Shown piece after piece: positions 57,301 to 64,000 of a DNA stretch of 64,000 bases. The position numbers were made by a program, and so were the translations under genes. Origin of the DNA: Bacteroidia bacterium. GTDB lineage: Bacteria; Bacteroidota; Bacteroidia; J057. Position 1 is the stretch's first letter. Every line of letters starts with the position of its first letter. The stretch lies in assembly GCA_022760475.1 (NCBI GenBank), contig JALEFZ010000040.1, positions 1-64,000 on the forward strand, written 5' to 3'. Under the pieces are notes generated by a model that saw nothing but the letters and a program-made list of their open reading frames with translations, did no database searches and was not told where the DNA came from.

Positions 57301-60300
57301 AAAGGGCGTACAATCTGCGGAATCATTGGACTGAAATGCAGCTACCGGAGGATTCAAGACTGTAATGCTTGTCGGAAAGGTATCCGAATCGCTACACCCA
57401 AGGACATTGGTAACCTCAAGGATTACCTGATAACTTCCTGCGCTGGAATAAGAATGACTTGGATTCTGTTGGCTGCTGGTTGTTCCGTCTCCAAAATCCC
57501 AGTTCCACGCAGCCAGTGGATGATCTGCAATGGATTGATCCGTGAAGTTCACCCCCACAGGGATGTTGGGACAGACTTGGGCCTGGTCAAAAGTGAATTG
57601 GGCCACCGGATGGGTTAACCTGATATAATCGCTTTTCACCATAGTATCCACACAGCCATTCAAATCTACTGTGATGAGCGTTACGGTATAATTTCCATCT
57701 GCCTGATAGGTATGGGTCGGGTTAATGATGTTGATCGCACTGTCCCCATCCCCAAAATACCATTTCCTGAGGCTTACAGGGTAACTCGTCGTACTAAGGT
57801 TGGTAAAGGTAATTGTGGCAGGTCCGCAACCCACGGTATCACTGGCTTCAAAGTCTGAAACAGGAATGGCAAAGGCCTCCACCGACCTGCTTCCGGTATT
57901 GATACAGCCATTTACATCCGTAACCTGCAATTCAACTGTGTACACCCCAGCTTGAGACCATGTGTAAAGAGGATTTTGTTGCAACGATCCATCTCCATTT
58001 CCAAAGTCCCAGTTCCAGCCGACAATTGCCCCATCACCAGGAGTTGATAGATCTGTCAGCTGGGCCGTCAATGGGGTACAGTTTGCACTATCGCTGATTC
58101 CGAAGGCAACGCTTGGCGCATTCCTTACTGAAATCACATTTACCTCCGTGTGGACATCGCTACAACCCAGTACATCCGTTACGGTGAGGGTAATGGTGTA
58201 GGTTCCAGGATTTGAGTAGGAATGATTCACCACCTGTCCTGAGGCGGTATTCCCATCACCGAAGTCCCAACTCCAATTGATAATCGTTTTGTCATGAATG
58301 GTTGAATCGGTAAATGTTACACCTATGGGCTCATTGGGACAGACTACTGCTTTGTCCAGGCTGAAATCAGCCACAGGATGAGCCAATCGGATATAATTGC
58401 TCTTGGTCAAGGAATCTCGACATCCATTGATATCTGTAACAACCAATTTCACATCATAAATGCCGTCAGCGGTATAGGTATGCAATGGCTGGCTTCCAGT
58501 AGCCGTATTGCCATCCCCAAAATCCCATTCCCAACCCACGAGAGTGGCTGCGGCACTGGTGGTATCAATAAATCGTACGACCTGGGGAGCACAGCCTTCG
58601 GTAGGCGTAGCCAGGAAACCTGGATCAGGAATTTCCAACACTTCGACATCCTGCGAGAGCGTATCCTGACAGCCATTGTCATCCAATACGATCAAATTCA
58701 CCGTATAATTCCCTGCCTGGGTATAGGTATGTGTTGGATTAAGGGCACCAGAAGCATTTCCATCCCCAAACTCCCAATACATGCTCACGATTGTACCGCT
58801 GCCAGCAGTGGTGGTATTTGTAAAACTAACCTCCAATGGCTCACATCCGCGATTAGGTGTGTAGGTAAAATTAGGAGCAGGAGGTGAGTAAATTTCTATA
58901 GGAATAGTCTGGCTGATGGTATCTGTACAGCCCAGGATGTCAGTTATTACCAGGCTAACTGTATAGTTTCCAGGGCTAGTGTATAGATGGTTCGGGTTTT
59001 GGGCGGTACCCAGAGGACTGCCATCACCAAAGTCCCAACTCCATGAAGCAATGCTTTGTATGCTGCTGCTATTGTCTGTAAATGTAAATGTGGTTCCAGG
59101 ACATCCATTCAGCCCTGAAGAACTGAAGGCGGCATTTGGATGATCCAGCACGATGTAATTGGTTTTCACCTCTGAAGCTGAACATCCATTTACATCCGTA
59201 GCTGTCAGACTTACGGTGTAGGTCCCATCTGTGAAATAGGTATGAACAGGATTCTGCCCGGTTCCGTTGGTCCCATCACCAAAGTCCCAATTCCAGCTTA
59301 CTGGCAAGAATGTCCCACTGGTCAGGTCTGTAAACTGTATGCTGGTAACTGAACAACCAACTGTATCTCCTGCAATAAAATCTACGTTGGGATTGGGGAA
59401 AATAGTGATGTTTTTATATGAAGTATCCCTACACCCATTGTCATCAATCGCGACCAGGGAGGCAGTGTATGTGCCAGGATTGGTATAGGCGAATGAAGTG
59501 CTAGCTGAATTGGCTCCTGAACCGGTACCAAAATCCCATTGAAAGGCTACTACACTTGCTCCATCGTTCCCACTACTGGTGGAGGTAAAGACGATATTGG
59601 CAGGGACACATACCGCAGAATCCGAAACCGTAAAACTTGAATTCGGGGGATCTTGGGTGATCACATGCTGAGGCCTGGTAACAGTATCGCTACAACCAAA
59701 TAAATTGGTTACGATCAGTCGTACGTCGAAGGTATCTGCCCCAAAGTAAGTGTGTAGAGGATTCGCCTGATTTGAAAGCGGACTTCCATCACCAAAATTC
59801 CAACTGTAGCTGATGGTGGTATCCGAAATGGACAAATCGGTAAACTGAACTGCTTGTGGAGGACAGCTTACACCAGCATTAGAAGTAAAAATTGCCCTTG
59901 GACGACTCAGGCGGATGTAATCATTTTTTACAATGCTTTGCTGACAGCCGTTGGCATCAGTTACTGTCAATGTTACGGTGTAGAGTCCATCATTGGCATA
60001 AATATGGGTCGGATTTTGGTCAGTAGAAGTCAGCCCATCCCCAAAATCCCATTCCCAGGCTGTGACGGTTGCAAAACCTGATGTAAGGTCTGTAAAGCTC
60101 ACTGAAATAGGTGCACATCCATACCTAAATGCAGAAAAGTCTGGTTGAGGTAGTGGATAAATGGTCACCGTTTCAGAGGTAGTCCCTGTACAGCCTCGGG
60201 TATCCGTTACGGTTAGGCTGGCGGTGTACACACCACTACTTGTATAGGTGTGGGGGGCTACAAATTGCCCATTTCCCCCTACTCCATCTCCAAAATTCCA

Positions 60301-63300
60301 TGCCCAATCTGCAATAGGAAAATAGCCTGAAGATGCCTCAAGGAAGCTGATGGTTGAAGGATTACAACCCGCATCCGGAGAGGGAGTAAATGCAGCTGTA
60401 GGAGGTGAACTAACCCTGATTACCTGAGGTACCGTAGCGGTATCTGTACAACCATCAAGGGTATACGCCCTCAATCTTATATAAAATGTACCTGTATCAG
60501 TATATACATGGCTGGGATTCGAAAGTGTTGAAGTATTTCCATCTCCAAAATCCCATTCGTAGTTAACAATGGGGCGTTCAGAGGTGGTTTGGTTGGTTAG
60601 GCTAATGGATTCGCCAAGGCAAATTTCGTTTTGGTTGACAATGAAATTTACATTCGGCAATGGCCTGATGATCACAGGTGTAGTACTTCTTACAGCCACT
60701 ACACAGCCCAGGTTATCCTCCACCAACATCAATGGTGTAATGGTGGTATCGGTTTGGTAGGTGTGGGTTACATTGGTACCAATCCCTCCGGTTCCATCCC
60801 CGAAATCCCAGGTGTAGGTCCATGCTGTATCAGGTGAATTCACGGAAAAATTCACATCCAAAGGCTGACAACCTTCTATAGGTGTCATGCTGAATGAACC
60901 ACTGGGTCCATTTATCTGAATCAAATCAGCCTGTGTCAGTGTATCTCTACAACCTTCGGATGTAGCCACAATAAGCGTTACCGTATAATTTCCACCCGTA
61001 TTAAAGATCTTTTGAGGATTGGGAAGTGTGGAGGTGCTTCCATCGCCAAAGTCCCATAGCCAGGAGACAATGCTCCCCCCTACGGCATTACTCAGGTCTG
61101 TGAAACTTACCGTAAGTGGAGGGCAGGTAGCGGAAGTGGTATCTGCAGCAAAATTGGCAATGGGTTGAGAGATTGACACATAATTGCTTTTAACCTCTGT
61201 GTCTGTACAGCCATTTGCATCAGTTACCGCCAAGGTAACTGTATAGTCTCCATTATTGGGATATAGGTGGAAGGGATTCGGTGCCGTGGAGCTTGTTCCA
61301 TCTCCAAAGTTCCAATTGTAGCTGATCCCCTGCCCTGATGAGAGATTTACAAATGAAATCAAGGCCCCGGGACATGAAGTGGAATCTGTAGTGGTAAAGG
61401 CAGCAGTTGGAAAGGTGGGTTGTATGTAGGAGGTTTTTGTTACTGTATCTACACAACCATCTGCATCCAATACAATCAAACGAACATCATAATTCCCTGC
61501 ACTGGTATAGGTATTACCTGGATTAGGACCACTTCCATTGTTTCCATCCCCAAATGACCATTGCCAATTCACAATGGGAGCACCTGGATTGTTGACAGAA
61601 AGATCACTGAAGGTCGTCGAAAGCGGAGCACAACCTGTTAGGTCAGAAGCATTGAAATTGGCTTCCGGCCCCGCAACAGTTATCACCGAGTCCAGGACAA
61701 GGGTATCTGTACAGGTTCCATCTGAAGCATATAGTGTAAGGGTATAATCCCCGGGTGTTATATAGGTATGTGTTGGATTTTCATCTGTAGATGTTGCACC
61801 ATCTCCAAAATCCCAAAGATAGGCATTGGCATCTGTAGAAGTATTGGTTAGGGTGAGGTCAAAGGGCGCGCAACCATAATCCAGGTTATAACTAAAAGCT
61901 GCATTGGGAGCTGTGATATCTATGTTGAAGGTAGCTTGATCCGTACAGCCTGTAACTGTATCTGTAACCACCTGCGTAACCAGAAAGGTCCCCACAGAAT
62001 TGTAGACATGGGTAGGACTTGGTACTGAGTCAATGTTCCCATCCCCAAAATCCCAATACCATGTGCTGGCATTGATGGAGTTGTCGGCAAATTGGACTGG
62101 TGTAGGTGGGTTACATCCATTGTCAGGAGTGGGATCAAATCCTGCGACAGCTCCCACCACCCGTATATAGTTTTCCCGATAAAGGGTATCCCAACAACCC
62201 AGGTTATTGACCAGTAACAATACCGAGAATGTCCCTGTATCCTGATAGGTATGTACTGGATTTGTGGTAAAGGCATCTCCCCCATCTCCAAAAGACCAAA
62301 AATATCCCAGAGGATTTCCTACTGAGTTGCTGCTGAATGCCACATCCTGGCCTACACAGGCCACCAAGGGGTTGGCCACAAAACTGGCTACTGGTGTATC
62401 CCCTACCGTAACCTGAGAATAAACCATGGTTTCGGTACATCCTCCTTGAGTTACCACTGTCAAACTCACATCATAAGAGCCTGAATTCACAAAGGTGTGA
62501 AAAGGATTGGCTTGGTTAGAGGTGTTGCCATCCCCAAAATTCCATAGATAGGTTGCAATAGGGTCGGTGGTCGATGTACTAAGGTTCGTAAAACCTACTC
62601 CTAGAGGCGCACATCCTTCTGTAACCGAAGGGGCAAAGTTTACCTGAGGCTTAGAAAGCTGAATATAATTGGGTATGGTTTCTGTAGCCTGGCAACCGTC
62701 AGAAGTCGTAACTGTCAATGATACGGTATAAAGCCCTTCATTCAGATAAGTGGTGGTTGGGGTAGCTGAGGAAGATAAGTGTCCATTCCCAAAGTCCCAT
62801 TCCCAAGCTATGATGTTCCCAATGGAATTATCCACAAAACTCACAAACATGGGACTATCACAGCTGGTGTTGCTTGGCTGAGCTACAAAAGATGGTGCTG
62901 GTGCCGGATAAACCGTTATGTAGGCATTTTGAGCCAGGATATCATTACAGCCTGCCGAATTGATGGCATTCAGGGTTACAGAGTAGGTCCCTGGGGCAGC
63001 AAATGAAATGACCGGATTGACATCCGTAGTTGAAGTCCCGTTTCCAAAGCTCCAGGTATAATTGGTTGCTCCAGTGGATTGATTGACAAATTGGACAAAT
63101 TGCCCAGCGCAGACAGTGGTGTCCAAGGCAGTAAATGCTGCAACGGGATTGTCGATTACAACAAATTGATCCTTTTCGATAAACTCTTGACAACCATTTG
63201 CATCAATCACAGTCAACGATACGGTGTAAGACCCATCAGCCAAATAGGTATGGCTGGGATTTTCACCGGTGGATGTAGATCCGTCTCCAAAATTCCACAG

Positions 63301-63981
63301 ATAGGTATAAGCTCCGGCAGGAGCGACGGATGCAGTAAAGTTGACATCAAGCGGAGCTGCACAACCGCTCGTCGGAGTAGCAGAAAAATCTACTGTAGCA
63401 ATTTCAGTAATGGAGATCAGGTCATTTCGGGTCAATGCATTCCTACAGCCAAACTCATCGGTAACTACTAGCGTAACCGAATAATCTCCAGTGGTTGCAT
63501 AAATGTGAGTGGTATTCTGGCTCGTATCGACTGTACCATCTCCAAAATCCCAAGCCCAGGAAACTATGTTTCCAGTCCCTGCGGTCGACAAATCTGTAAA
63601 GTTGACTGCGAGTGGCGCACAACCGGATGTGGTATCCACTGAAAAATTGGCTGTGGGATCTGCATAGACAGTGATATATCCAACCTCAGTACGGGTATCG
63701 GTACTGCCCAGACTGGTATCTACTACCGTAAGACTTACGGTGTAGGTCCCCGGCACGTTATAGACCGCAATCACATCATCAAAAGTTGATGTATTCCCAT
63801 TGCCAAAGTTCCACAAATACAGGTCAGGATCACCTGTAGAAAGGTCAGTAAAGCGAACTGTAAGAGGACTACAGCCTGAGGTTGTGCTTGCTGTAAAGTT
63901 CGCCGTAACCTGCCCATAAGTAGAGGCCAGAGCACCTATTCCCAAGGTGATAAAGGTGATTAACTTGTAGATATTGCCCAT
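48358..63981 (-). CDS. Giant secreted multi-PKD protein, T9SS type B
   Basis: 5207 aa, complete, with start ATG 63981 only 19 bp from the window edge. A signal peptide ends ASTYGQ. I count 56 PKD domains, 55 with the W-x-F/L-G-[DNT]-G core and one degenerate (HQWFVND), each about 83-90 residues. Then come about four Fn3-like modules (residues about 4750-5100, with YEIYRVED and YRIERFNE) and a type B C-terminal domain (ASAFTPNGDGVNDVF, WKVFSRWG, WDGTYQGG, GTYVYVAEG, GSVTLLR). The protein would extend far from the cell as a fibre or adhesin, like SprB-type gliding adhesins. No PorP/SprF gene is visible next to it in this window. Confidence 0.93.
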   Translation of the reverse strand: MGNIYKLITFITLGIGALASTYGQVTANFTASTTSGCSPLTVRFTDLSTGDPDLYLWNFGNGNTSTFDDVIAVYNVPGTYTVSLTVVDTSLGSTDTRTEVGYITVYADPTANFSVDTTSGCAPLAVNFTDLSTAGTGNIVSWAWDFGDGTVDTSQNTTHIYATTGDYSVTLVVTDEFGCRNALTRNDLISITEIATVDFSATPTSGCAAPLDVNFTASVAPAGAYTYLWNFGDGSTSTGENPSHTYLADGSYTVSLTVIDANGCQEFIEKDQFVVIDNPVAAFTALDTTVCAGQFVQFVNQSTGATNYTWSFGNGTSTTDVNPVISFAAPGTYSVTLNAINSAGCNDILAQNAYITVYPAPAPSFVAQPSNTSCDSPMFVSFVDNSIGNIIAWEWDFGNGHLSSSATPTTTYLNEGLYTVSLTVTTSDGCQATETIPNYIQLSKPQVNFAPSVTEGCAPLGVGFTNLSTSTTDPIATYLWNFGDGNTSNQANPFHTFVNSGSYDVSLTVVTQGGCTETMVYSQVTVGDTPVASFVANPLVACVGQDVAFSSNSVGNPLGYFWSFGDGGDAFTTNPVHTYQDTGTFSVLLLVNNLGCWDTLYRENYIRVVGAVAGFDPTPDNGCNPPTPVQFADNSINASTWYWDFGDGNIDSVPSPTHVYNSVGTFLVTQVVTDTVTGCTDQATFNIDITAPNAAFSYNLDYGCAPFDLTLTNTSTDANAYLWDFGDGATSTDENPTHTYITPGDYTLTLYASDGTCTDTLVLDSVITVAGPEANFNASDLTGCAPLSTTFSDLSVNNPGAPIVNWQWSFGDGNNGSGPNPGNTYTSAGNYDVRLIVLDADGCVDTVTKTSYIQPTFPTAAFTTTDSTSCPGALISFVNLSSGQGISYNWNFGDGTSSTAPNPFHLYPNNGDYTVTLAVTDANGCTDTEVKSNYVSISQPIANFAADTTSATCPPLTVSFTDLSNAVGGSIVSWLWDFGDGSTSTLPNPQKIFNTGGNYTVTLIVATSEGCRDTLTQADLIQINGPSGSFSMTPIEGCQPLDVNFSVNSPDTAWTYTWDFGDGTGGIGTNVTHTYQTDTTITPLMLVEDNLGCVVAVRSTTPVIIRPLPNVNFIVNQNEICLGESISLTNQTTSERPIVNYEWDFGDGNTSTLSNPSHVYTDTGTFYIRLRAYTLDGCTDTATVPQVIRVSSPPTAAFTPSPDAGCNPSTISFLEASSGYFPIADWAWNFGDGVGGNGQFVAPHTYTSSGVYTASLTVTDTRGCTGTTSETVTIYPLPQPDFSAFRYGCAPISVSFTDLTSGFATVTAWEWDFGDGLTSTDQNPTHIYANDGLYTVTLTVTDANGCQQSIVKNDYIRLSRPRAIFTSNAGVSCPPQAVQFTDLSISDTTISYSWNFGDGSPLSNQANPLHTYFGADTFDVRLIVTNLFGCSDTVTRPQHVITQDPPNSSFTVSDSAVCVPANIVFTSTSSGNDGASVVAFQWDFGTGSGANSASTSFAYTNPGTYTASLVAIDDNGCRDTSYKNITIFPNPNVDFIAGDTVGCSVTSIQFTDLTSGTFLPVSWNWDFGDGTNGTGQNPVHTYFTDGTYTVSLTATDVNGCSASEVKTNYIVLDHPNAAFSSSGLNGCPGTTFTFTDNSSSIQSIASWSWDFGDGSPLGTAQNPNHLYTSPGNYTVSLVITDILGCTDTISQTIPIEIYSPPAPNFTYTPNRGCEPLEVSFTNTTTAGSGTIVSMYWEFGDGNASGALNPTHTYTQAGNYTVNLIVLDDNGCQDTLSQDVEVLEIPDPGFLATPTEGCAPQVVRFIDTTSAAATLVGWEWDFGDGNTATGSQPLHTYTADGIYDVKLVVTDINGCRDSLTKSNYIRLAHPVADFSLDKAVVCPNEPIGVTFTDSTIHDKTIINWSWDFGDGNTASGQVVNHSYSNPGTYTITLTVTDVLGCSDVHTEVNVISVRNAPSVAFGISDSANCTPLTAQLTDLSTPGDGAIVGWNWDFGNGDGSLQQNPLYTWSQAGVYTVELQVTDVNGCINTGSRSVEAFAIPVSDFEASDTVGCGPATITFTNLSTTSYPVSLRKWYFGDGDSAINIINPTHTYQADGNYTVTLITVDLNGCVDTMVKSDYIRLTHPVAQFTFDQAQVCPNIPVGVNFTDQSIADHPLAAWNWDFGDGTTSSQQNPSHSYSSAGSYQVILEVTNVLGCSDSDTFPTSITVLNPPVAAFQSNDSADCTPFSTSLTDISVAGDAAINTWRWDFGDGNTSFLQNPSHTYVNHGVFTAELLITDANGCQDSVSLDLESYELPQPDFVANDSLGCSGLSFTFTDRTTSPYLLTNWLWDFGDGNTSTLRNPNHTYMAEGSYTVTLTVTDENGCSRSLIKNNYINLTRPQAEFTSDLTETCPGTDISFSDLSTPDHPLTNWEWNFGDGTTSTAQNPVHAYANPGIYAVSLVVTNIYGCTDTIVKNNYIRVLNGPTPQFTMSDSAGCSPLTVNFTSTSVGNGASIVALRWDFGNGDSAISSTPTGIFNASGIYTVNLTVTDANGCEATTSRNVEVFDNPTSAFFALNNSGCPPLAVSFSSTSSGPAALASFEWDFGDGNTSNLAAPSHVYNGVGLFDVSLIVTDVNGCRDTLTRDEYVRVRLPQAEFTVSSTDLCEGELATFTDASIPDTTLVSWTWDFGDGNTATGQGVQHLYATSGVYSVRLIVENVLGCTDTIIKNNVVQIADKPSASFTVSDTADCTPFAFTLTNTSVANTWPITGYEWIFGDGNTANTANASHTYQVSGTYELLLVATDQNGCTDTVRQSMLARALPVASFMTADSVGCSPRVVSFTNPSTGPAPLNGFIWDFGDGNTSTQQFPIHTYTSDGNYTISLEVEDIHGCRDTLVRNNYVRLSRPQADFTLSTAKACEGIQVDFNDASIADTSLTNWEWDFGDGNTATGPSVSHTYTASGTYTVSMILTNINGCSDTISKSSVIEVVERPQAAFAVSDTIGCNPFIATFTDQSLEGDTTLVAWSWDFGNGLTSTATTRTVIFSTPGDYQVSLIVADRLGCLDTTTRTVTSSAPPAADFDASTQVGCDENITFNDLSTSSRNIVSWKWYFGDGDSSDVQAPTHTYTLTGIYTVTLIVIDDLGCTDTIVKPDFINLIRPVAIFSQDRDEICPGGSITFFDFSVTGFPPVPNFPIVSRNWDFGDGNTGSGSVVNHTYTQPGTYTVTLTIVNTQGCTDTETRTVRVFEPPVAMVGASTLEGCVPHQINFSDLSTANGVAILTQDWDFGNGSRSTQANPSMTYTQAGDYTVSLSVVDGNGCTHDTSILVRIHENPSIDFEADRRFSCAPVNINFTSLAASGAGIVSWNWNFGDGNTSTLENPSHTYLNDGSYDVSLQVVDANGCTNSLVLNDLIQLTHPQADFSFNVNGACPEVLASFSDQSIGDTSIVSWTWDFGDGQSSNVQNPTHIYDIPGSYTVSLIIENVLGCTDTLVRNNIIQVNNGPQASFLPADTANCIPLALSFANSSTQGAVPIVSYDWDFGDGQSSTLVNPQITYSNAGVFNVRLIATDANGCTDTASSTVTARQLPQVSFTVSDSMGCAPKTINFFDQSLASAGIASWLWDFGDGSTSTNQFPGHTYAANGIYTVSLTITDFFGCSQTLVKPDFIQLGPPQVEFTLSPSEICPGTEVEFTDLSQTLANVVSWDWDLGDGTTSSLQNPRHTYHIPGMYTVSLTITDESGCVTTLSKVDTIEVFTPPVASFAPSDTASCPPLNTAFNNTSSNGASPILNWEWDLGNGGTSIFTNPVMNYPDPGVYDIELVVTDGNGCKDTSSRSVQVYQPPTAYFQASDSLGCSPTTINFQDQSNRGDGQLATWTWDFGDGQTGSGQFPSNSYANDGIYSVGLVIEDAFGCRDSIEKINHIRLSHPQAAFTLASNQVCPGTNISFIDNSIPDTTITDWFWDFGDGQSSTDQNPVHFYTAGGRYTVRLTVTNVLGCSNTITQNQLVEILDGPQAIFTPSALEGCAPLSINLIDNSIGASAPVVDWLWDLGNGDTSTAKNTATTFNTPGIYTISLTVTDNNGCQNTFTRDIQVFEGPQASFMSVDTLGCAPQASNFTDLSTGLRTINSWSWDFGDGNTSNQQFPVHTYNVQGDYDVQLIVVDIDGCRDTLIRPQYIRLTNPIANFSLDATEGCPGLEVNFNDLSSSDVSIVSWNWDFGDGGTSSVQNPSYIYQTPGTYSVRLTITNSKGCSETLLMANAVTVFSPPIADFNSSDSTGCVPFNLNFQDLSQGVSSPIDSWVWDFGTGDSAFVQEPAYVLTTPGLERIRLLVIDGNGCTDSISKLVRAIGSPIANFVSPDTFGCAPQDADFFDLSTDPLVNINSWSWDFGDGQTDNVQNPIHTYANDGVYTVTLEITNGIGCTDRISKTNYIRYDHPTADFEAAQAQACVGTAIQFNDLSIGDTTLVNWRWDFGDGSISVQQNPSHVYTAAGEYDVKLVITNVNGCQDSMVINDIVRIFPGPNADFLVSDTANCGPFTASFTDFSTSPVGLTSHQWFVNDTLRGQSQNFSYFMNMEGRIQVSLVVQDNNGCMDTMSQDLFVRPVPVAEFVISDTIGCAPTVISFTDETVDAIQTWNWDFGDGFSSNEQNPNHTYNQDGIYSVSLFVENFFGCSSSISKVNAINLDHPTADFIVEYEADCPPVIASFTAVSSSNWGIAKWDWNFGDGNTATTLDPVVDHPYGGAGLYDVSLTVTDSVGCSIQVQKPQFVEVYGDIIPQSVAIQKVNVIRGDQVEVSFSKHPFDEEFQGYTVYREIAGQGYVPVYNTQFINDTTFIDKGVDAEANSICYKVSVTNRCGNESLLAGTEAHCTVEAEALVLPNRIFLRWNPYRGWNEVTQYEIYRVEDYNPANVSFLGIVPGTQTEFEDDLDDCFNSVSYRVRAIGANPSQTSWSDTTMVLGEVTSQAEPTVMLRATVQDNRYAVLEWKEFEIPNVAIIYVEKSENGGTFTNYATLPSGKSKFEDLNTDVNESSYAYRVSAQDSCGSVTRLSNVGTTILLKAERVGGEVSLGWTAYESWRFGVDRYRIERFNEALNDWEVLDFVQGSQLGYLDQSGPLEQSKYCYRVVAIEQGGNEMLSYSNEVCLDYETAVYAASAFTPNGDGVNDVFKLEGFLVDNINWKVFSRWGLLIYEGNSLEDFWDGTYQGGQVAEGTYVYVAEGTGKNGLPFLIRGSVTLLR
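49760..63909 (-). repeat. PKD domain array with a three-domain super-repeat
   Basis: About 56 tandem PKD units. From roughly 60670 to 49760 they cycle strictly A-B-C. A units have a CPG/CPx entry and a D-T/S-x-[IL] loop before the WDFGDG core; B units have [ST]DxxxCxP and a [GN]xGxxS loop; C units have SDxxGCxP and end in NYIRLxHP or similar. A units are domains 17, 20, 23 and so on to 56. One triplet spans about 760 bp (checked between the cores near 52170, 51410 and 50650). Confidence 0.85.
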
Positions 63982-64000
63982 AGAAGGTTTTATAAATCCC

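Noticed and set aside
48358-63981. CRISPR array or satellite DNA, because short motifs such as ccatctccaaaatccca recur at regular spacing
   Set aside because: The motif is the antisense of the conserved PKD core (W-D-F-G-D-G) in one open frame; spacing is about 250 bp and the intervening sequence is coding.

Overview
The window reads as a chromosomal piece of a Bacteroidota bacterium, most likely of the order Saprospirales (Lewinella/Haliscomenobacter-like). The evidence is: secreted proteins ending in type IX secretion (T9SS) type A or type B sorting domains, a PorP/SprF-family membrane protein, PKD-domain adhesins, a fused CcoN-CcoO cbb3 oxidase with a mono-heme CcoP, few Shine-Dalgarno sites, and start regions resembling the Bacteroidota promoter (TAnnTTTG). 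The species assignment is inference. I see no phage, IS element, CRISPR array or rRNA. There is one tRNA gene (Arg, anticodon ACG).

Layout. 1-5.2 kb: the 3' end of a TPR protein with near-identical 144-bp repeats, tRNA-Arg, a RelE/ParE-like domain fused to a UvrD-type helicase, a solo MoxR ATPase and a small membrane protein. 5.3-14.7 kb (minus strand): four tightly organised genes. They are a secreted PKD protein with a T9SS type B tail, a PorP/SprF protein, an [effector-associated domain]-TIR-AAA ATPase, and an AAA ATPase-TM-coiled coil-FGE-sulfatase-fold protein. Only 25 and 15 bp separate the first three, so a cell-surface T9SS pair appears co-transcribed with a TIR/STAND-like conflict module. 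This is the best candidate for an undescribed system. 15.2-25.7 kb: an acidic secreted protein, a subtilisin-like protease with dockerin-like and T9SS type A regions, an outer-membrane protein carrying a 50-codon Asp run, a P-loop protein paired with an ABC exporter that lacks a recognisable Walker A, and a helical protein of unknown function.

25.9-34.7 kb: a complete cbb3 oxidase locus, ccoI-ccoS-ccoNO-ccoQ-ccoP-ccoG-ccoH-safE-like, covering copper loading, heme-copper oxidase subunits and assembly factors. ccoS (56 codons) is short and easy to miss. 34.9-40.8 kb: a 1540-aa SF1 helicase with a C-terminal endonuclease-like fold, followed by a double cold-shock-domain protein with a DUF3825-like C-terminus; this is a possible nucleic-acid repair or defence pair. 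40.9-48.2 kb: a small basic protein, a TonB-dependent receptor, a short membrane-anchored protein overlapping a NIDO-like T9SS type A protein, D-lactate dehydrogenase (ldhA), and a lipoprotein with a phospholipase A2-like His-Asp motif.

48.4-64.0 kb: one 5207-codon gene encoding a giant secreted protein with about 56 PKD domains, Fn3-like modules and a T9SS type B tail. From domain 14 on, the PKD domains follow a strict three-domain super-repeat of about 253 aa (about 760 bp). Several convincing intrinsic terminators, mostly on the minus strand, separate transcription units. All functional calls come from reading the sequence and recalling family motifs; no database search was possible.
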